NCBI GenBank assembly: GCA_039045975.1 | Contig: JBCCJA010000047.1 | Coordinates: 1-31,376, forward strand | DNA length: 31,376 nucleotides | Source of the DNA: JBCCJA01 sp039045975 | GTDB lineage: Bacteria > Planctomycetota > Planctomycetia > Planctomycetales > Planctomycetaceae | Reading direction: 5' to 3' | Shown here: one piece after another, positions 23,812 to 31,376 of the stretch | Position numbering within the stretch: the first letter of the stretch is position 1 | Layout of the letters: each line of letters begins with the position of its first letter | The notes under the pieces: model-generated | Database searches by the model: none | What the model was told of the DNA's origin: nothing | Seen by the model: only the letters and a program-made list of their open reading frames with translations | Program-made: the position numbers and the translations under genes

Positions 23812-25248
23812 ATGGAACCGATCCGCCTGCGACTGCCGGAAGGCTGCGGCGACGCGACGGTGCGGGCGGCGGTGGCGGGGGCGCGGTTCCTGACGGTCGA
23901 CTCGCGGGTCGTGCCGGCGAAGTTCGCGGTCGCGGGCGGGGACCTGGTGTGCCTGCGGTCGGCGCCGGTCGGGGGTCGGGTCGAGCTGCCTTGGCCGGTC
24001 GACGGGTTCGGGGTCGTGACGGTGTCGACGGCGACGGTTCCGGTCACGGACGAGCCGCCCGATCTGGTGACGGAGTTGGCCCGCGGGACGCTGGGCCCGC
24101 TACGGGACCGGCTGGGCGCGTGGGAGGTCGCGGGCTGGCGTCCGTCGGCGGCGGTGCGGGGGGAAGTGTCGGCGGCGCGGCGGGCGTTCGTGGCGGCCGC
24201 GGTGGGAGAGAAGGCCGGCTCGCCGGCGGCGGCGTTGTCGGCGGTGTTCGGCGCGGGGCTGACGGTGGCGGCGGCGTACGGGGCGACGGCACGGGCGTAT
24301 CGGGACATCGACGTCGTCGAGCGGCAGGCGTCGGGCGGGGAGGCGCCGGCGGCGTCGGAAGAGGCGGTTTCGGTCGGCGATTCGCGGGCCGATACGGTGA
24401 TCATCGGGGACGGGTCGGGCGGGCCGTCGTCGTCGGGTCGGGCCGGTCACGCGGTCGCGACGCCGTGGGCGGTGGTCGAGCCGCGTCGGGGCGAACGCCG
24501 GTGGGACGTGGTCGAGGACGCGCTCGCGGAGGCGGCGGCGGAGGGCCGGGCGATCACGTGCGGGCCGTTGGTCGATTTCCGCGACGGGGCGTTGCCGTTT
24601 TGGCTGGAGCGTCTGGCGGACCGGCCGAACGAGTTGGCGTCGTTGGTGGCCGATTACGTCGAGTCTTACATCGGCCGGTTCGGTGTGGTCGTGCGGCAGT
24701 GGGAGGTGGTCGCGGCGGTCGAGTCGGGCCCGGCGAAGCCGTTCGCGGACGACCTGCGGCTGGCGTTGACGGGGCTGGCGTTGAAGTCGGCGCACGGGAT
24801 CGCGGGCGAGCGGCCGCTGACGCTGCGTGTGGCCGAGCCGGACGGGCGGCATCTGGTCGACCCGGCGCACCGGGCGACGCCGTTCGATTTCATCGACCAC
24901 CTGCTGCGGGGCGGCGTGCCGTTGTCGTCGCTGACGCTGGACTTCACGGGCCGTGACTTCGTGGTCGCGGGCGGGGGTGACGACGGGTCGGGCGTGGTGC
25001 GTGATTCGCCGATCGATCTGTTGCGGACGGTCGACGCGTGGCGTCGGTTCGACCTGCCGCTGCGGGTGGCGGTCGACGCGTCGGCGGGGGAGCGGGAGCA
25101 GTCGGTCGGCGACGGCGGTGCGGAGTCGCGGGCGACGATCGTGGAGACGTTGCGGCGGTGTGCGGGCGTGGCGTGTGTCGAACTGGACCGCTCGTCCGCG
25201 GCGGAAGTCACAAGGCCCGGCGGGGCGCAGGAGGCCCGGATGTCGTGA
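23812..25248 (+). CDS. GH10-like TIM-barrel protein, probably catalytically degenerate
   Basis: This 478-residue protein matches a planctomycete family often annotated as endo-1,4-beta-xylanase. The N-terminal part (about 1-200) has LVCLRSAPVGGRVELPWPVD, FGVVTVSTATVPV and ELARGTLGPLRDRLGAWEVA. The barrel-like half has ATPWAVVEPRRGERRWDVVE, GPLVDFRDGALPFWLERL and YVESYIGRFGVVVRQWEVVA. In true GH10 enzymes the last block reads WDVVNE with the acid/base glutamate, and a later TEL-type strand holds the nucleophile. Here the first reads WEVVAA and the second LPLRVAVDAS, so both catalytic residues look absent. No signal peptide was seen. Its stop overlaps the next gene's ATG by one base. Confidence 0.8.
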   Translation: MEPIRLRLPEGCGDATVRAAVAGARFLTVDSRVVPAKFAVAGGDLVCLRSAPVGGRVELPWPVDGFGVVTVSTATVPVTDEPPDLVTELARGTLGPLRDRLGAWEVAGWRPSAAVRGEVSAARRAFVAAAVGEKAGSPAAALSAVFGAGLTVAAAYGATARAYRDIDVVERQASGGEAPAASEEAVSVGDSRADTVIIGDGSGGPSSSGRAGHAVATPWAVVEPRRGERRWDVVEDALAEAAAEGRAITCGPLVDFRDGALPFWLERLADRPNELASLVADYVESYIGRFGVVVRQWEVVAAVESGPAKPFADDLRLALTGLALKSAHGIAGERPLTLRVAEPDGRHLVDPAHRATPFDFIDHLLRGGVPLSSLTLDFTGRDFVVAGGGDDGSGVVRDSPIDLLRTVDAWRRFDLPLRVAVDASAGEREQSVGDGGAESRATIVETLRRCAGVACVELDRSSAAEVTRPGGAQEARMS

Positions 25249-28200
25249 TGCGGCCCGATGGGGACGGAAGCGGGTGTCGGCTCCGCGTGGTGGCGGACCG
25301 ACGGGTCGGGGTTTCGGTACGGACGTCGGTGGTGAAGAGGGCCGCGGTACGGGCGGCGGGCCGGGTGTTCGCGGCGGTCTGTCTGCTGGCGGCGGGCGGG
25401 ACGGGGGTCGCGGAGGAGGAAGACTTCGAGGGGGCCGGCCGCGGCGGTTATGCGTCGCGGGTCGGTTGGGCGGAGGAGCGGCTGCTGACGACGCGTTACC
25501 GCAGGGCGGTGCAGGCGTTGGCGGAGGGCGACCTCGACTCGTTCGCGGAGATCGCCGATTCGGTCTTCGCGTCGCCGGTCGATGCGATGCTGCCGCGGCG
25601 GCTGGCGGAGACGCCGACGTCGGTCAAATGGGCGACGTCGCGGCTGTTCGCGGGGGAGGCGGTCGACCGCGTCGCGCGGGCGGCGGCGTATGAAGATTTC
25701 GACCTGCTGGCGTCGGGCTATGACGTGACGCGGCTGGAGCGGCTGCGGGCGGGGGACGACTTCGCGTATCGGTTCGCGGACACGCCGGCGGGGATCGCGG
25801 CGTACGACCGGGCAGCGACGCGTCGGCTCGACCGGGGCGACCCGCTCGGGGCGGCGGTCGGGTTCGCGATGTTGGAGCGGACGCCGCGTGCGGCGTCGTC
25901 GGGCGGCGAGGGTCGGCGTCGGCGGGCGGCGTGGGCGTGGCGGATGGCGGGGGCGGACGGCGGGGACGCGGCCGCCGGTCTGCCGGTCGTCGACGCGGAC
26001 GCGTTCGCGGCGGGTCCGGTCGGGGTGTGGGCGTCGCGGTTCGGCGGGGCGGACGGGCCGGCGTCGGTGCCGCCGGTGTCGATCGTCGGCGGGCCGGCGT
26101 GGCAGATCGACTTGGCGAAGCGGCCGCTGCCGGGGATCGACCTGTCGGTGCGCTGGCTGATGACGACCGAAGCGACGCTGCGGACTTCGGGTCATACCGA
26201 CGAGCTGGCGCGACTGGTCGACATGCCGGTGGCGCGTCCGCTGGCGTTCGGCGGGAAGGTCTACGCGCGGATGTTCGACCGCGTCGTGGCGTTTGACGCG
26301 GCGACGGGGGCGGGCGAGTGGGTGTCGACGCCGCTGCCGGTGGGGATCGCGTCGCGTGTGGCGGAGGGGATCGTCGGGCCGGAATGGTACGACCCGGACG
26401 GCGACGACCGGCGGCTGATGATCCCGGGGCGTCGCAGCTATGACCCGCGGTTGGCGTTCGCGGCGCAGCGGGCGTGGCTGGACGCGACGGCGGGCGGGCT
26501 GAGCGGGGACGGCCGGTACGTGTACGCGGTCGAGGGGTGCGGGATGACGGAGCGGATCTCGCCGGTCGCGTCGGTGACGTCGGCGGAGCAGCTGTTCGGG
26601 AACGACGAGACGAATTTCCTGGTCGGCTACGACACGCGGGGGGCGGGCCGGATCGCGTTGTTGGCGGGCGGGGCGGCGTTCTTCACGCCGCGTCCGACAG
26701 ACGCACCGGCGCCGGAGCGGCCGCTCGACGGGGTGTTCTTTCTCGGGCCGCCGACGGCGGCGGACGGACGGCTGTACGTGCTCGGGATCAAGGCGTCGGA
26801 GCTGCGGCTGTACGGGCTGCGTCCGCGTCCGCGGTCGGGCGATTTCTTGGTCGAGTTCGCGCAGCCGCTGCTCGTGCCGGAGAACGACATCCGGATCGCG
26901 CCGCTGCGTCGGCTGTCGGGGGTGTCGCCGGCGGTGATCGGCGGGCTCGTGGTGTGTCCGACGACGTCGGGCGCGGTGATGGCGTACGACCCGCAGCGTC
27001 GCCGTGTGGTTTGGGCGACGGCGTATCGGACGGCGGAGACGATCGACGAGTCGCGGCCGGGGAACTTGATCCTGTCGCGTCGGCCGATGCAGTCGAAGCC
27101 GGTCGCGTGGCTGGAGGACGCGGCCGACCGCTGGGTCGACACGGTCGTCGCGTCAGACGGGCCGCGGGTGTTGGTCACGCCTCGGGACGGCGACGAGCTG
27201 TTGTGCCTGTCGCTGGTCGACGGGGAGCGGCTGTGGTCGCGTCCGCGGGGGGACGCGTTGTACGTCGACGCGGTCTCGGGCGGGCGGTGCCTGATCGTCG
27301 GTCGGGATTCGGTGCGGGCGGTCGATACGGAGGCGGGGAGCGACGCGTGGCCGCGTCCGGCCGCGGTGCCGCAGCCGTGCGGACGCGGCGTCCGCGTCGG
27401 CGACGTGTATCACCTGCCGACGGTGACGAACGAGATCTGGACGGTGTCGCTGGAGGACGGGCGGGTGCTGGCGATCGCGGACGCGGGTCGGCCGGTCGGC
27501 CCCGACGGCGAGCCGGCGTCGGTGTCGTTTTACGGCGACTCGAGCGCGACGTTCGCGACCGGCCCGGGCCAGCTGATCGCGGCGGGCGGGCGGCTGATCG
27601 CGCAGAGCCTGTTCGGGCTGCGGGCGTGGCCGCGGCGTGACGGGCCGGTCGACGTGCCGGAGGACGGGGACGCGTCGTCGCTGGCGGCGGCGGGCCGGGC
27701 GTTGTTGCACGACGGCGAGGTCGACGAGGCGTTCCGGGTGTTGCGGCGGTCGATCGACCTCGAACCGTCCGGCCCGGCCCGCGAGCCGTACGTGCGGGCG
27801 GTGATCTCCGCGGCGGCCCGCGGGAACGACGAGGCGGGCGGGCGTCTGGAGGCGTTGATCACGGCGTCGGACGACCCGCGGCTGCGGGCGGAGCTGCTGT
27901 GGACGGTTTGCGAGACGCACTTCGACGACGGCGACGCGGCCGCCGGTGCGATGCGGCTGATCGAACTGGCGTCGTTGGCGGTCGAGCCGGTCGTGCGGCT
28001 CGACCCGAGCGGGCGGCCGGTCCGCGAGGACCGCCAGATCCGCCGGCGTGCGGTCGACCGCGACCTCACGGAACAGGAGGAGGCGCGGTTCTCGGCGGCG
28101 GTCGCGGAGGCGGCGGAGCGGGTCGCGGCGGGCGAGGACGACGTGTCGCTGCGGCGGTTCTTGGCGTCGCTGGGGCACGAGCCGGCGGCGTGGCCGGCGG

Positions 28201-29837
28201 TCGAGGCGGCGGTGGCGCGACGCGGTCGGCCGGGCGATGCGTCGGAGTTTTTCGCGACGCGTCTGTTGCGTCGGCTGAGCCTATCGCCGGACGGCTCGGT
28301 CGCGGGGCGGGCGTTGGCGGCGATGACGTCCGCGGGCCTGTCGGAGGCGGTCGGCCGGGACGCCGCGGCGTTCGGCGACACGTCGTTCGGGGCGTCAGTG
28401 AAGGTCTCGCCGATGCCGCCGTGGGGGGCGATCCCGGTCGAACTGACCGGGCGGGGCGTGGGGGATGACGGGACGTTCGAGGTCGACGCGGACCGCGTCA
28501 CGCTGCGGGGCCGGGACCGGTTCGGGCGTGTGCGGCTGGTCGCGCAGCTGCGTTCGGACGACGAGTCGGTCGATTCGCGGGCGGAGTCGGCGGGGCTGGT
28601 CGGGCGGGTCGACGGGCGGGTGGCGGTGTTTTCGCTCGGCTGGCGGTCGGTCGCGTTCGACCTGGCGGAGCCGGGGCGGCCGCGTCGGCTGTGGGAGGCC
28701 GCGACGGTGCCGCCGGGCCGCGGCGGCGACATCGACGCGCGGCCCGGGTTCACGTACGACGGGCGGCAAAGATTCACGTTCCTGGAACGCCGGACGCATC
28801 GCCCGATCGATGCGATCCGCGTGATCGGGTCGGACTTCGTCGCGTACCGCCGGGGCGACGAGTTGCGCGCGGTCGATATCGAAACGGGCGGGCTGCTGTG
28901 GTCGGCCTCGGGCGTGCCGGACGACGGCGTCGTGTACGGCGACGACCGGCACGTGGTGGTCGTCACGCCGGACGGCCGGGACGCGGACGGGCGTCCGTCG
29001 CCGGTGTTCGACGCGGTCGACGGGCGGCGGGTCGACGCGGTGTCTTTGCCGTCGGAGGCGGCGCGGACGCGGGGCGGGGGGCGGACGGGGACGTACCGGA
29101 TCGCCCGCGACGGGGTCGTGATGGTGACGTGGTCGCCGGGGTCGACGAAGTCGATGCTGCGGGCGTTCGACGTGACGCGGGGGACGACGCGTTGGTCGTG
29201 GTCGTTCACGTCGGACGCTGTGCCGACGGTCGTGTCGGCGGGGCGGGAGGTCGCGGTGCTGTCCGACGGCGTGTTCAGCGTCGTGCGGATCGCGGACGGG
29301 GAGCTCGTCTGCGAGGTCGCGATGCCGGGCGAGCCGGAGCCGGCGCAGGACGGGCTGACGGTGTTCTCCACGCCGGGGCGTTACGTCGTGTTCACCGCGA
29401 CGGCCGACAGGCCGCGGGACGCGGTCTCGGGCGGGCGGAACCGGCGTCCGGTGTTCGGCCCGTTCGCGGTCGTGACGGAGGGCGGGGACGGCTGGGGCGT
29501 GACGGCGTCGGGGACGCTGGAGATGGCGCGGATCGCATCGACGCACCCGGCGGGGCTGCCGGTGGCGGTCTTCGATTCCGGCGTGAGCGGGGAGCGGACC
29601 GAAGCGGGACGCCGGCTGCAGCCGATCTTCCGCGTCAAAGCGCTCGACCTGCGGACGGGCGAGATCATCATTGATGAGCCGATCGGCCCGGCGATCCGTG
29701 CCCCCGGCCCGGTCGTCGGTGATCCGGACGACGGTTCGGTGCTGGCGAGATTCGCGACGGCCCGGCTCGATCTGAAGCAACGACCGGGCGACCCGGCGAG
29801 CGGCGGGCGTGAGCCCTCCGGTGGGTCTACGGAGTAG
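25248..29837 (+). CDS. Very large exported PQQ-like double beta-propeller protein
   Basis: This 1529-residue protein has a hydrophobic signal segment (AAGRVFAAVCLLAAGGTGVA) after a basic leader. A helical TPR-like N-terminal domain follows (about 65-230). A first propeller covers about 310-800 (LAFGGKVYARMFDRVVAFDA, MAYDPQRRRVVWATAY, LSLVDGERLWSRP, WTVSLEDGRVLAI). A helical middle at about 800-1080 includes GRALLHDGEVDEAFRVLRRS, and a second propeller spans about 1110-1500 (LRAVDIETGGLLWSASG, RAFDVTRGTTRWSWSF, VVRIADGELVCEV, KALDLRTGEIIIDEP). The blade motifs are of the PQQ/BamB type. The ATG at 25248 overlaps the upstream stop (TGATG); GTG 25329 or 25332, directly before the signal segment, is an alternative. 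Coupling to the GH10-like gene suggests a joint function. Confidence 0.85.
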   Translation: MRPDGDGSGCRLRVVADRRVGVSVRTSVVKRAAVRAAGRVFAAVCLLAAGGTGVAEEEDFEGAGRGGYASRVGWAEERLLTTRYRRAVQALAEGDLDSFAEIADSVFASPVDAMLPRRLAETPTSVKWATSRLFAGEAVDRVARAAAYEDFDLLASGYDVTRLERLRAGDDFAYRFADTPAGIAAYDRAATRRLDRGDPLGAAVGFAMLERTPRAASSGGEGRRRRAAWAWRMAGADGGDAAAGLPVVDADAFAAGPVGVWASRFGGADGPASVPPVSIVGGPAWQIDLAKRPLPGIDLSVRWLMTTEATLRTSGHTDELARLVDMPVARPLAFGGKVYARMFDRVVAFDAATGAGEWVSTPLPVGIASRVAEGIVGPEWYDPDGDDRRLMIPGRRSYDPRLAFAAQRAWLDATAGGLSGDGRYVYAVEGCGMTERISPVASVTSAEQLFGNDETNFLVGYDTRGAGRIALLAGGAAFFTPRPTDAPAPERPLDGVFFLGPPTAADGRLYVLGIKASELRLYGLRPRPRSGDFLVEFAQPLLVPENDIRIAPLRRLSGVSPAVIGGLVVCPTTSGAVMAYDPQRRRVVWATAYRTAETIDESRPGNLILSRRPMQSKPVAWLEDAADRWVDTVVASDGPRVLVTPRDGDELLCLSLVDGERLWSRPRGDALYVDAVSGGRCLIVGRDSVRAVDTEAGSDAWPRPAAVPQPCGRGVRVGDVYHLPTVTNEIWTVSLEDGRVLAIADAGRPVGPDGEPASVSFYGDSSATFATGPGQLIAAGGRLIAQSLFGLRAWPRRDGPVDVPEDGDASSLAAAGRALLHDGEVDEAFRVLRRSIDLEPSGPAREPYVRAVISAAARGNDEAGGRLEALITASDDPRLRAELLWTVCETHFDDGDAAAGAMRLIELASLAVEPVVRLDPSGRPVREDRQIRRRAVDRDLTEQEEARFSAAVAEAAERVAAGEDDVSLRRFLASLGHEPAAWPAVEAAVARRGRPGDASEFFATRLLRRLSLSPDGSVAGRALAAMTSAGLSEAVGRDAAAFGDTSFGASVKVSPMPPWGAIPVELTGRGVGDDGTFEVDADRVTLRGRDRFGRVRLVAQLRSDDESVDSRAESAGLVGRVDGRVAVFSLGWRSVAFDLAEPGRPRRLWEAATVPPGRGGDIDARPGFTYDGRQRFTFLERRTHRPIDAIRVIGSDFVAYRRGDELRAVDIETGGLLWSASGVPDDGVVYGDDRHVVVVTPDGRDADGRPSPVFDAVDGRRVDAVSLPSEAARTRGGGRTGTYRIARDGVVMVTWSPGSTKSMLRAFDVTRGTTRWSWSFTSDAVPTVVSAGREVAVLSDGVFSVVRIADGELVCEVAMPGEPEPAQDGLTVFSTPGRYVVFTATADRPRDAVSGGRNRRPVFGPFAVVTEGGDGWGVTASGTLEMARIASTHPAGLPVAVFDSGVSGERTEAGRRLQPIFRVKALDLRTGEIIIDEPIGPAIRAPGPVVGDPDDGSVLARFATARLDLKQRPGDPASGGREPSGGSTE

Positions 29838-29863
29838 CCCGCCGCGCGGTGTACCGACCGGAA

Positions 29864-29908
29864 GGCTGACGCCTACCGCTCGCCGTGGCTGACGGCTGCC
29901 GCTCGTCG
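29864..29908. repeat. Two tandem 22-nt direct repeats
   Basis: GGCTGACGCCTACCGCTCGC-type units lie at 29864-29885 and 29887-29908, with three differences between them. They sit in the 159-bp gap between the propeller gene and the isomerase-like gene. No other structure was seen there. Confidence 0.7.
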
Positions 29909-29996
29909 CTGTTGTCGCGTCGGCGTTCGTTGAAATGACGTCTGCGTGGGCCTACGTTCGCGGTGTTCGCCAAGAGTTTCGTTCCGGAGACGTCCG

Positions 29997-31004
29997 ATGC
30001 CGCGCCCCGTCACGCTGTTCACCGGCCAGTGGGCCGACCTGCCGCTCGAAGAGATCTGCAAGAAGGCGGGCCGCGTCGAGGGCGGCATGGGTTACGACGG
30101 GCTCGAGTTGGCCTGCTGGGGCGACCACTTCGAGGTCGACAAGGCGCTTGCCGACGACACGTACTGTCACGCCAAGGGCGAGCTGCTGGCGCGTCACGAT
30201 CTGAAGTTGTTCGCGATCTCGAACCACCTCGTCGGGCAGGCGGTGCTCGACAACATCGACGAGCGGCACAAGGCGATCATCCCCGATTACGTCTGGGGGG
30301 ACGGCGATCCGGCGGGTGTGAACGCCCGCGCTGCGGAGGAGATGAAGAACACGGCCCGGGCGGCGGCGAAGCTGGGCGTGTCGGTCGTGAACGGGTTCAC
30401 CGGCAGCAGCATCTGGCATCTGATTTACGACTTCCCGCCGACGCCGCCGAAGATGATCGACGACGGCTTCGGCCTGCTGGCGGAGCGTTGGAACCCGATC
30501 CTCGACGTCTTTGACGAGGTCGGCGTGCGGTTCGCGTTGGAGGTCCACCCGACCGAGATCGCGTTCGATATTTACACCGCCGAGCGGGCGCTCGAGGCGC
30601 TCGGCCACCGCAAAGCGTTCGGGTTCAATTTCGACCCGTCACACCTGCTGTGGCAGGGCATCGACCCGGTCGAATTCATTAGAAAGTTCCCCGACCGGAT
30701 TTATCACGTGCACATGAAGGACGCGAAGGTGACGCTCGACGGACGGAGCGGGATCAATGCGTCGCACCTGTCGTTCGGCGACCCGCGTCGGGGCTGGGAT
30801 TTCCGGTCCGTCGGGCGCGGGGCGGTGAACTTCGAGGAGATTATCCGGGCGCTGAACCAAATCAATTATCAGGGCCCGCTGTCGGTCGAGTGGGAGGACT
30901 GCGGGATGGAACGCTTCGCGGGCGCGACGGAGGCGTCGGCGAACGTGCGGAGCTATGACTTCTCGCCGAGCGACGTGCGGTTCGATGCGGCGTTCGAGGA
31001 TTGA
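29997..31004 (+). CDS. Sugar phosphate isomerase/epimerase-like TIM-barrel protein
   Basis: This 335-residue protein belongs to the xylose isomerase-like / AP endonuclease 2 superfamily. The strand and metal-binding blocks are visible: GMGYDGLELACWGDHFEV, LKLFAISNHLVGQAV, VVNGFTGSSIWH, VRFALEVHPTEIAFD (probable metal Glu), FGFNFDPSHLLWQGID (probable Asp and His), IYHVHMKDAKV, and LSVEWEDCGME near the end. Such enzymes use a divalent metal to isomerise or epimerise sugars and inositols. The exact substrate cannot be read from sequence. The ATG at 29997 has GGAGA 8 nt upstream. No signal peptide is present, so it acts in the cytoplasm. Confidence 0.9.
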   Translation: MPRPVTLFTGQWADLPLEEICKKAGRVEGGMGYDGLELACWGDHFEVDKALADDTYCHAKGELLARHDLKLFAISNHLVGQAVLDNIDERHKAIIPDYVWGDGDPAGVNARAAEEMKNTARAAAKLGVSVVNGFTGSSIWHLIYDFPPTPPKMIDDGFGLLAERWNPILDVFDEVGVRFALEVHPTEIAFDIYTAERALEALGHRKAFGFNFDPSHLLWQGIDPVEFIRKFPDRIYHVHMKDAKVTLDGRSGINASHLSFGDPRRGWDFRSVGRGAVNFEEIIRALNQINYQGPLSVEWEDCGMERFAGATEASANVRSYDFSPSDVRFDAAFED

Positions 31005-31050
31005 GGATGAAAGCCCGGGCCGTAAGGCGTTTTTTGCGTTTACTTCATCA

Positions 31051-31075
31051 GCCTTGGCCCGTGAGGGCCGAGGGC
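31051..31075 (+). terminator. Possible transcription-end hairpin after the isomerase-like gene
   Basis: GCCTTGGCCC (31051-31060), loop GTGA and GGGCCGAGGGC (31065-31075) form a stem with one bulge and a G-T pair, 46 nt past the stop codon. It is followed only by ATTTC, so intrinsic termination is weak. Confidence 0.4.
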
Positions 31076-31175
31076 ATTTCGTGTGACGTGAGCAACCGTC
31101 TGACCGCGAGCCCGTCCTCGAACCCTCGCACCTGACGGCGCAAGGCTAGTGGCAAAAATGAGTCGCGCGCCTTCA

Positions 31176-31249
31176 CGCAAAACGCTCATCACGGGTAGGG
31201 CCTCGGACATAGCCACGCCGAAGACCCTTCGCGTGACGAGGATTTTGCG
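31176..31249. repeat. Long imperfect hairpin adjoining the right terminal repeat
   Basis: The arms 31176-31206 (CGCAAAACGCTCATCACGGG...) and 31218-31249 (…GTGACGAGGATTTTGCG) pair over about 25 of 31 positions around an 11-nt loop. The right arm belongs to the terminal repeat (aligned to 129-160 at the left end); the left arm is present only here. The stretch 31005-31376 contains no convincing gene. Confidence 0.7.
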
Positions 31250-31376
31250 CTAGGGTCCATAAGGTCTTGCGCTTAAACGAGTTCGGCCTCACGTTGGCGG
31301 ATGCTCTACGTCCGCCACGGGAGAACCCGCCGTGAGGCTCGAACTCTATCGACACGTTGTCGCCCGCATCGCCGCC
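31218..31376 (-). repeat. Terminal inverted repeat, right copy
   Basis: This is the inverted copy of 2-160. All bases of the three-way junction (31279-31346 here) are conserved, and the five differences lie outside it at 31251, 31237, 31232, 31224 and 31221. The outer edges of the two copies coincide with the ends of the window to within one base. Confidence 0.9.

Noticed and set aside
1..31376. A composite transposon or genomic island bounded by the terminal repeats
   Set aside because: No transposase, integrase or target duplication is visible, the cargo includes ispH, purC and tRNA-Ser, and the repeats coincide with the contig ends, which an assembly break explains.
1..31376. CRISPR array or toxin-antitoxin pair
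   Set aside because: No regularly spaced direct repeats, cas genes or small overlapping gene pairs of that type were seen.

Overview
The window is high-GC bacterial DNA that reads as a member of the phylum Planctomycetota. The support is family content: two DUF1559 proteins with type IV prepilin-like N-termini and H-X9-DG motifs, two ECF sigma factors of the Rhodopirellula/Verrucomicrobium type each paired with a FecR-like membrane protein, a PEP-CTERM protein, PQQ-like beta-propeller proteins beginning WPRFRGP, a GH10-like barrel protein, and few clear Shine-Dalgarno sites. Class or genus cannot be resolved by eye. Both ends of the window carry the same ~159-bp sequence in inverted orientation and start within one base of each other, so this looks like an assembled contig broken at a multicopy repeat.

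Layout. 1-3.8 kb: terminal repeat, a PEP-CTERM protein (-), a secreted three-FAS1-domain protein (+) with a strong terminator, and a small secreted Thr/Arg-rich protein (-). 4.1-6.9 kb: a probable stress or redox operon (+) of a MarR regulator, a cytoplasmic pirin, a second pirin with a Tat-type signal, and an FMN-dependent azoreductase. 7.2-14.7 kb: the most striking part, two copies of one four-gene module arranged as a mirror image around a ~220-bp divergent promoter region: lipoprotein <- DUF1559 <- FecR <- ECF sigma | ECF sigma -> FecR -> DUF1559 -> lipoprotein. 14.7-19.1 kb: a secreted PQQ-like propeller protein (-), tRNA-Ser(GCU) (-), ispH (+), and two paralogous single-pass membrane proteins (+).

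19.1-23.7 kb: palindromic intergenic repeats, a large secreted alpha/beta-hydrolase-like protein (-) with no visible nucleophile serine, a tRNA-like sequence with anticodon UAU (+), a small membrane protein (-) whose 3' end lies in a repeat, and purC (-). 23.8-31.0 kb: a GH10-like protein that appears to lack both catalytic glutamates, coupled by a 1-nt overlap to a 1529-residue exported double-propeller protein, then a sugar phosphate isomerase/epimerase-like TIM-barrel protein. The end holds a long imperfect hairpin and the second copy of the terminal repeat.

Housekeeping genes (ispH, purC, tRNA-Ser) lie among envelope and secreted proteins. No transposase, integrase, CRISPR array or phage gene was seen. 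The best candidate for an undescribed system is the mirrored sigma/FecR/pseudopilin/lipoprotein pair, in which both FecR proteins carry an extra exported domain resembling one found in PEP-CTERM proteins.
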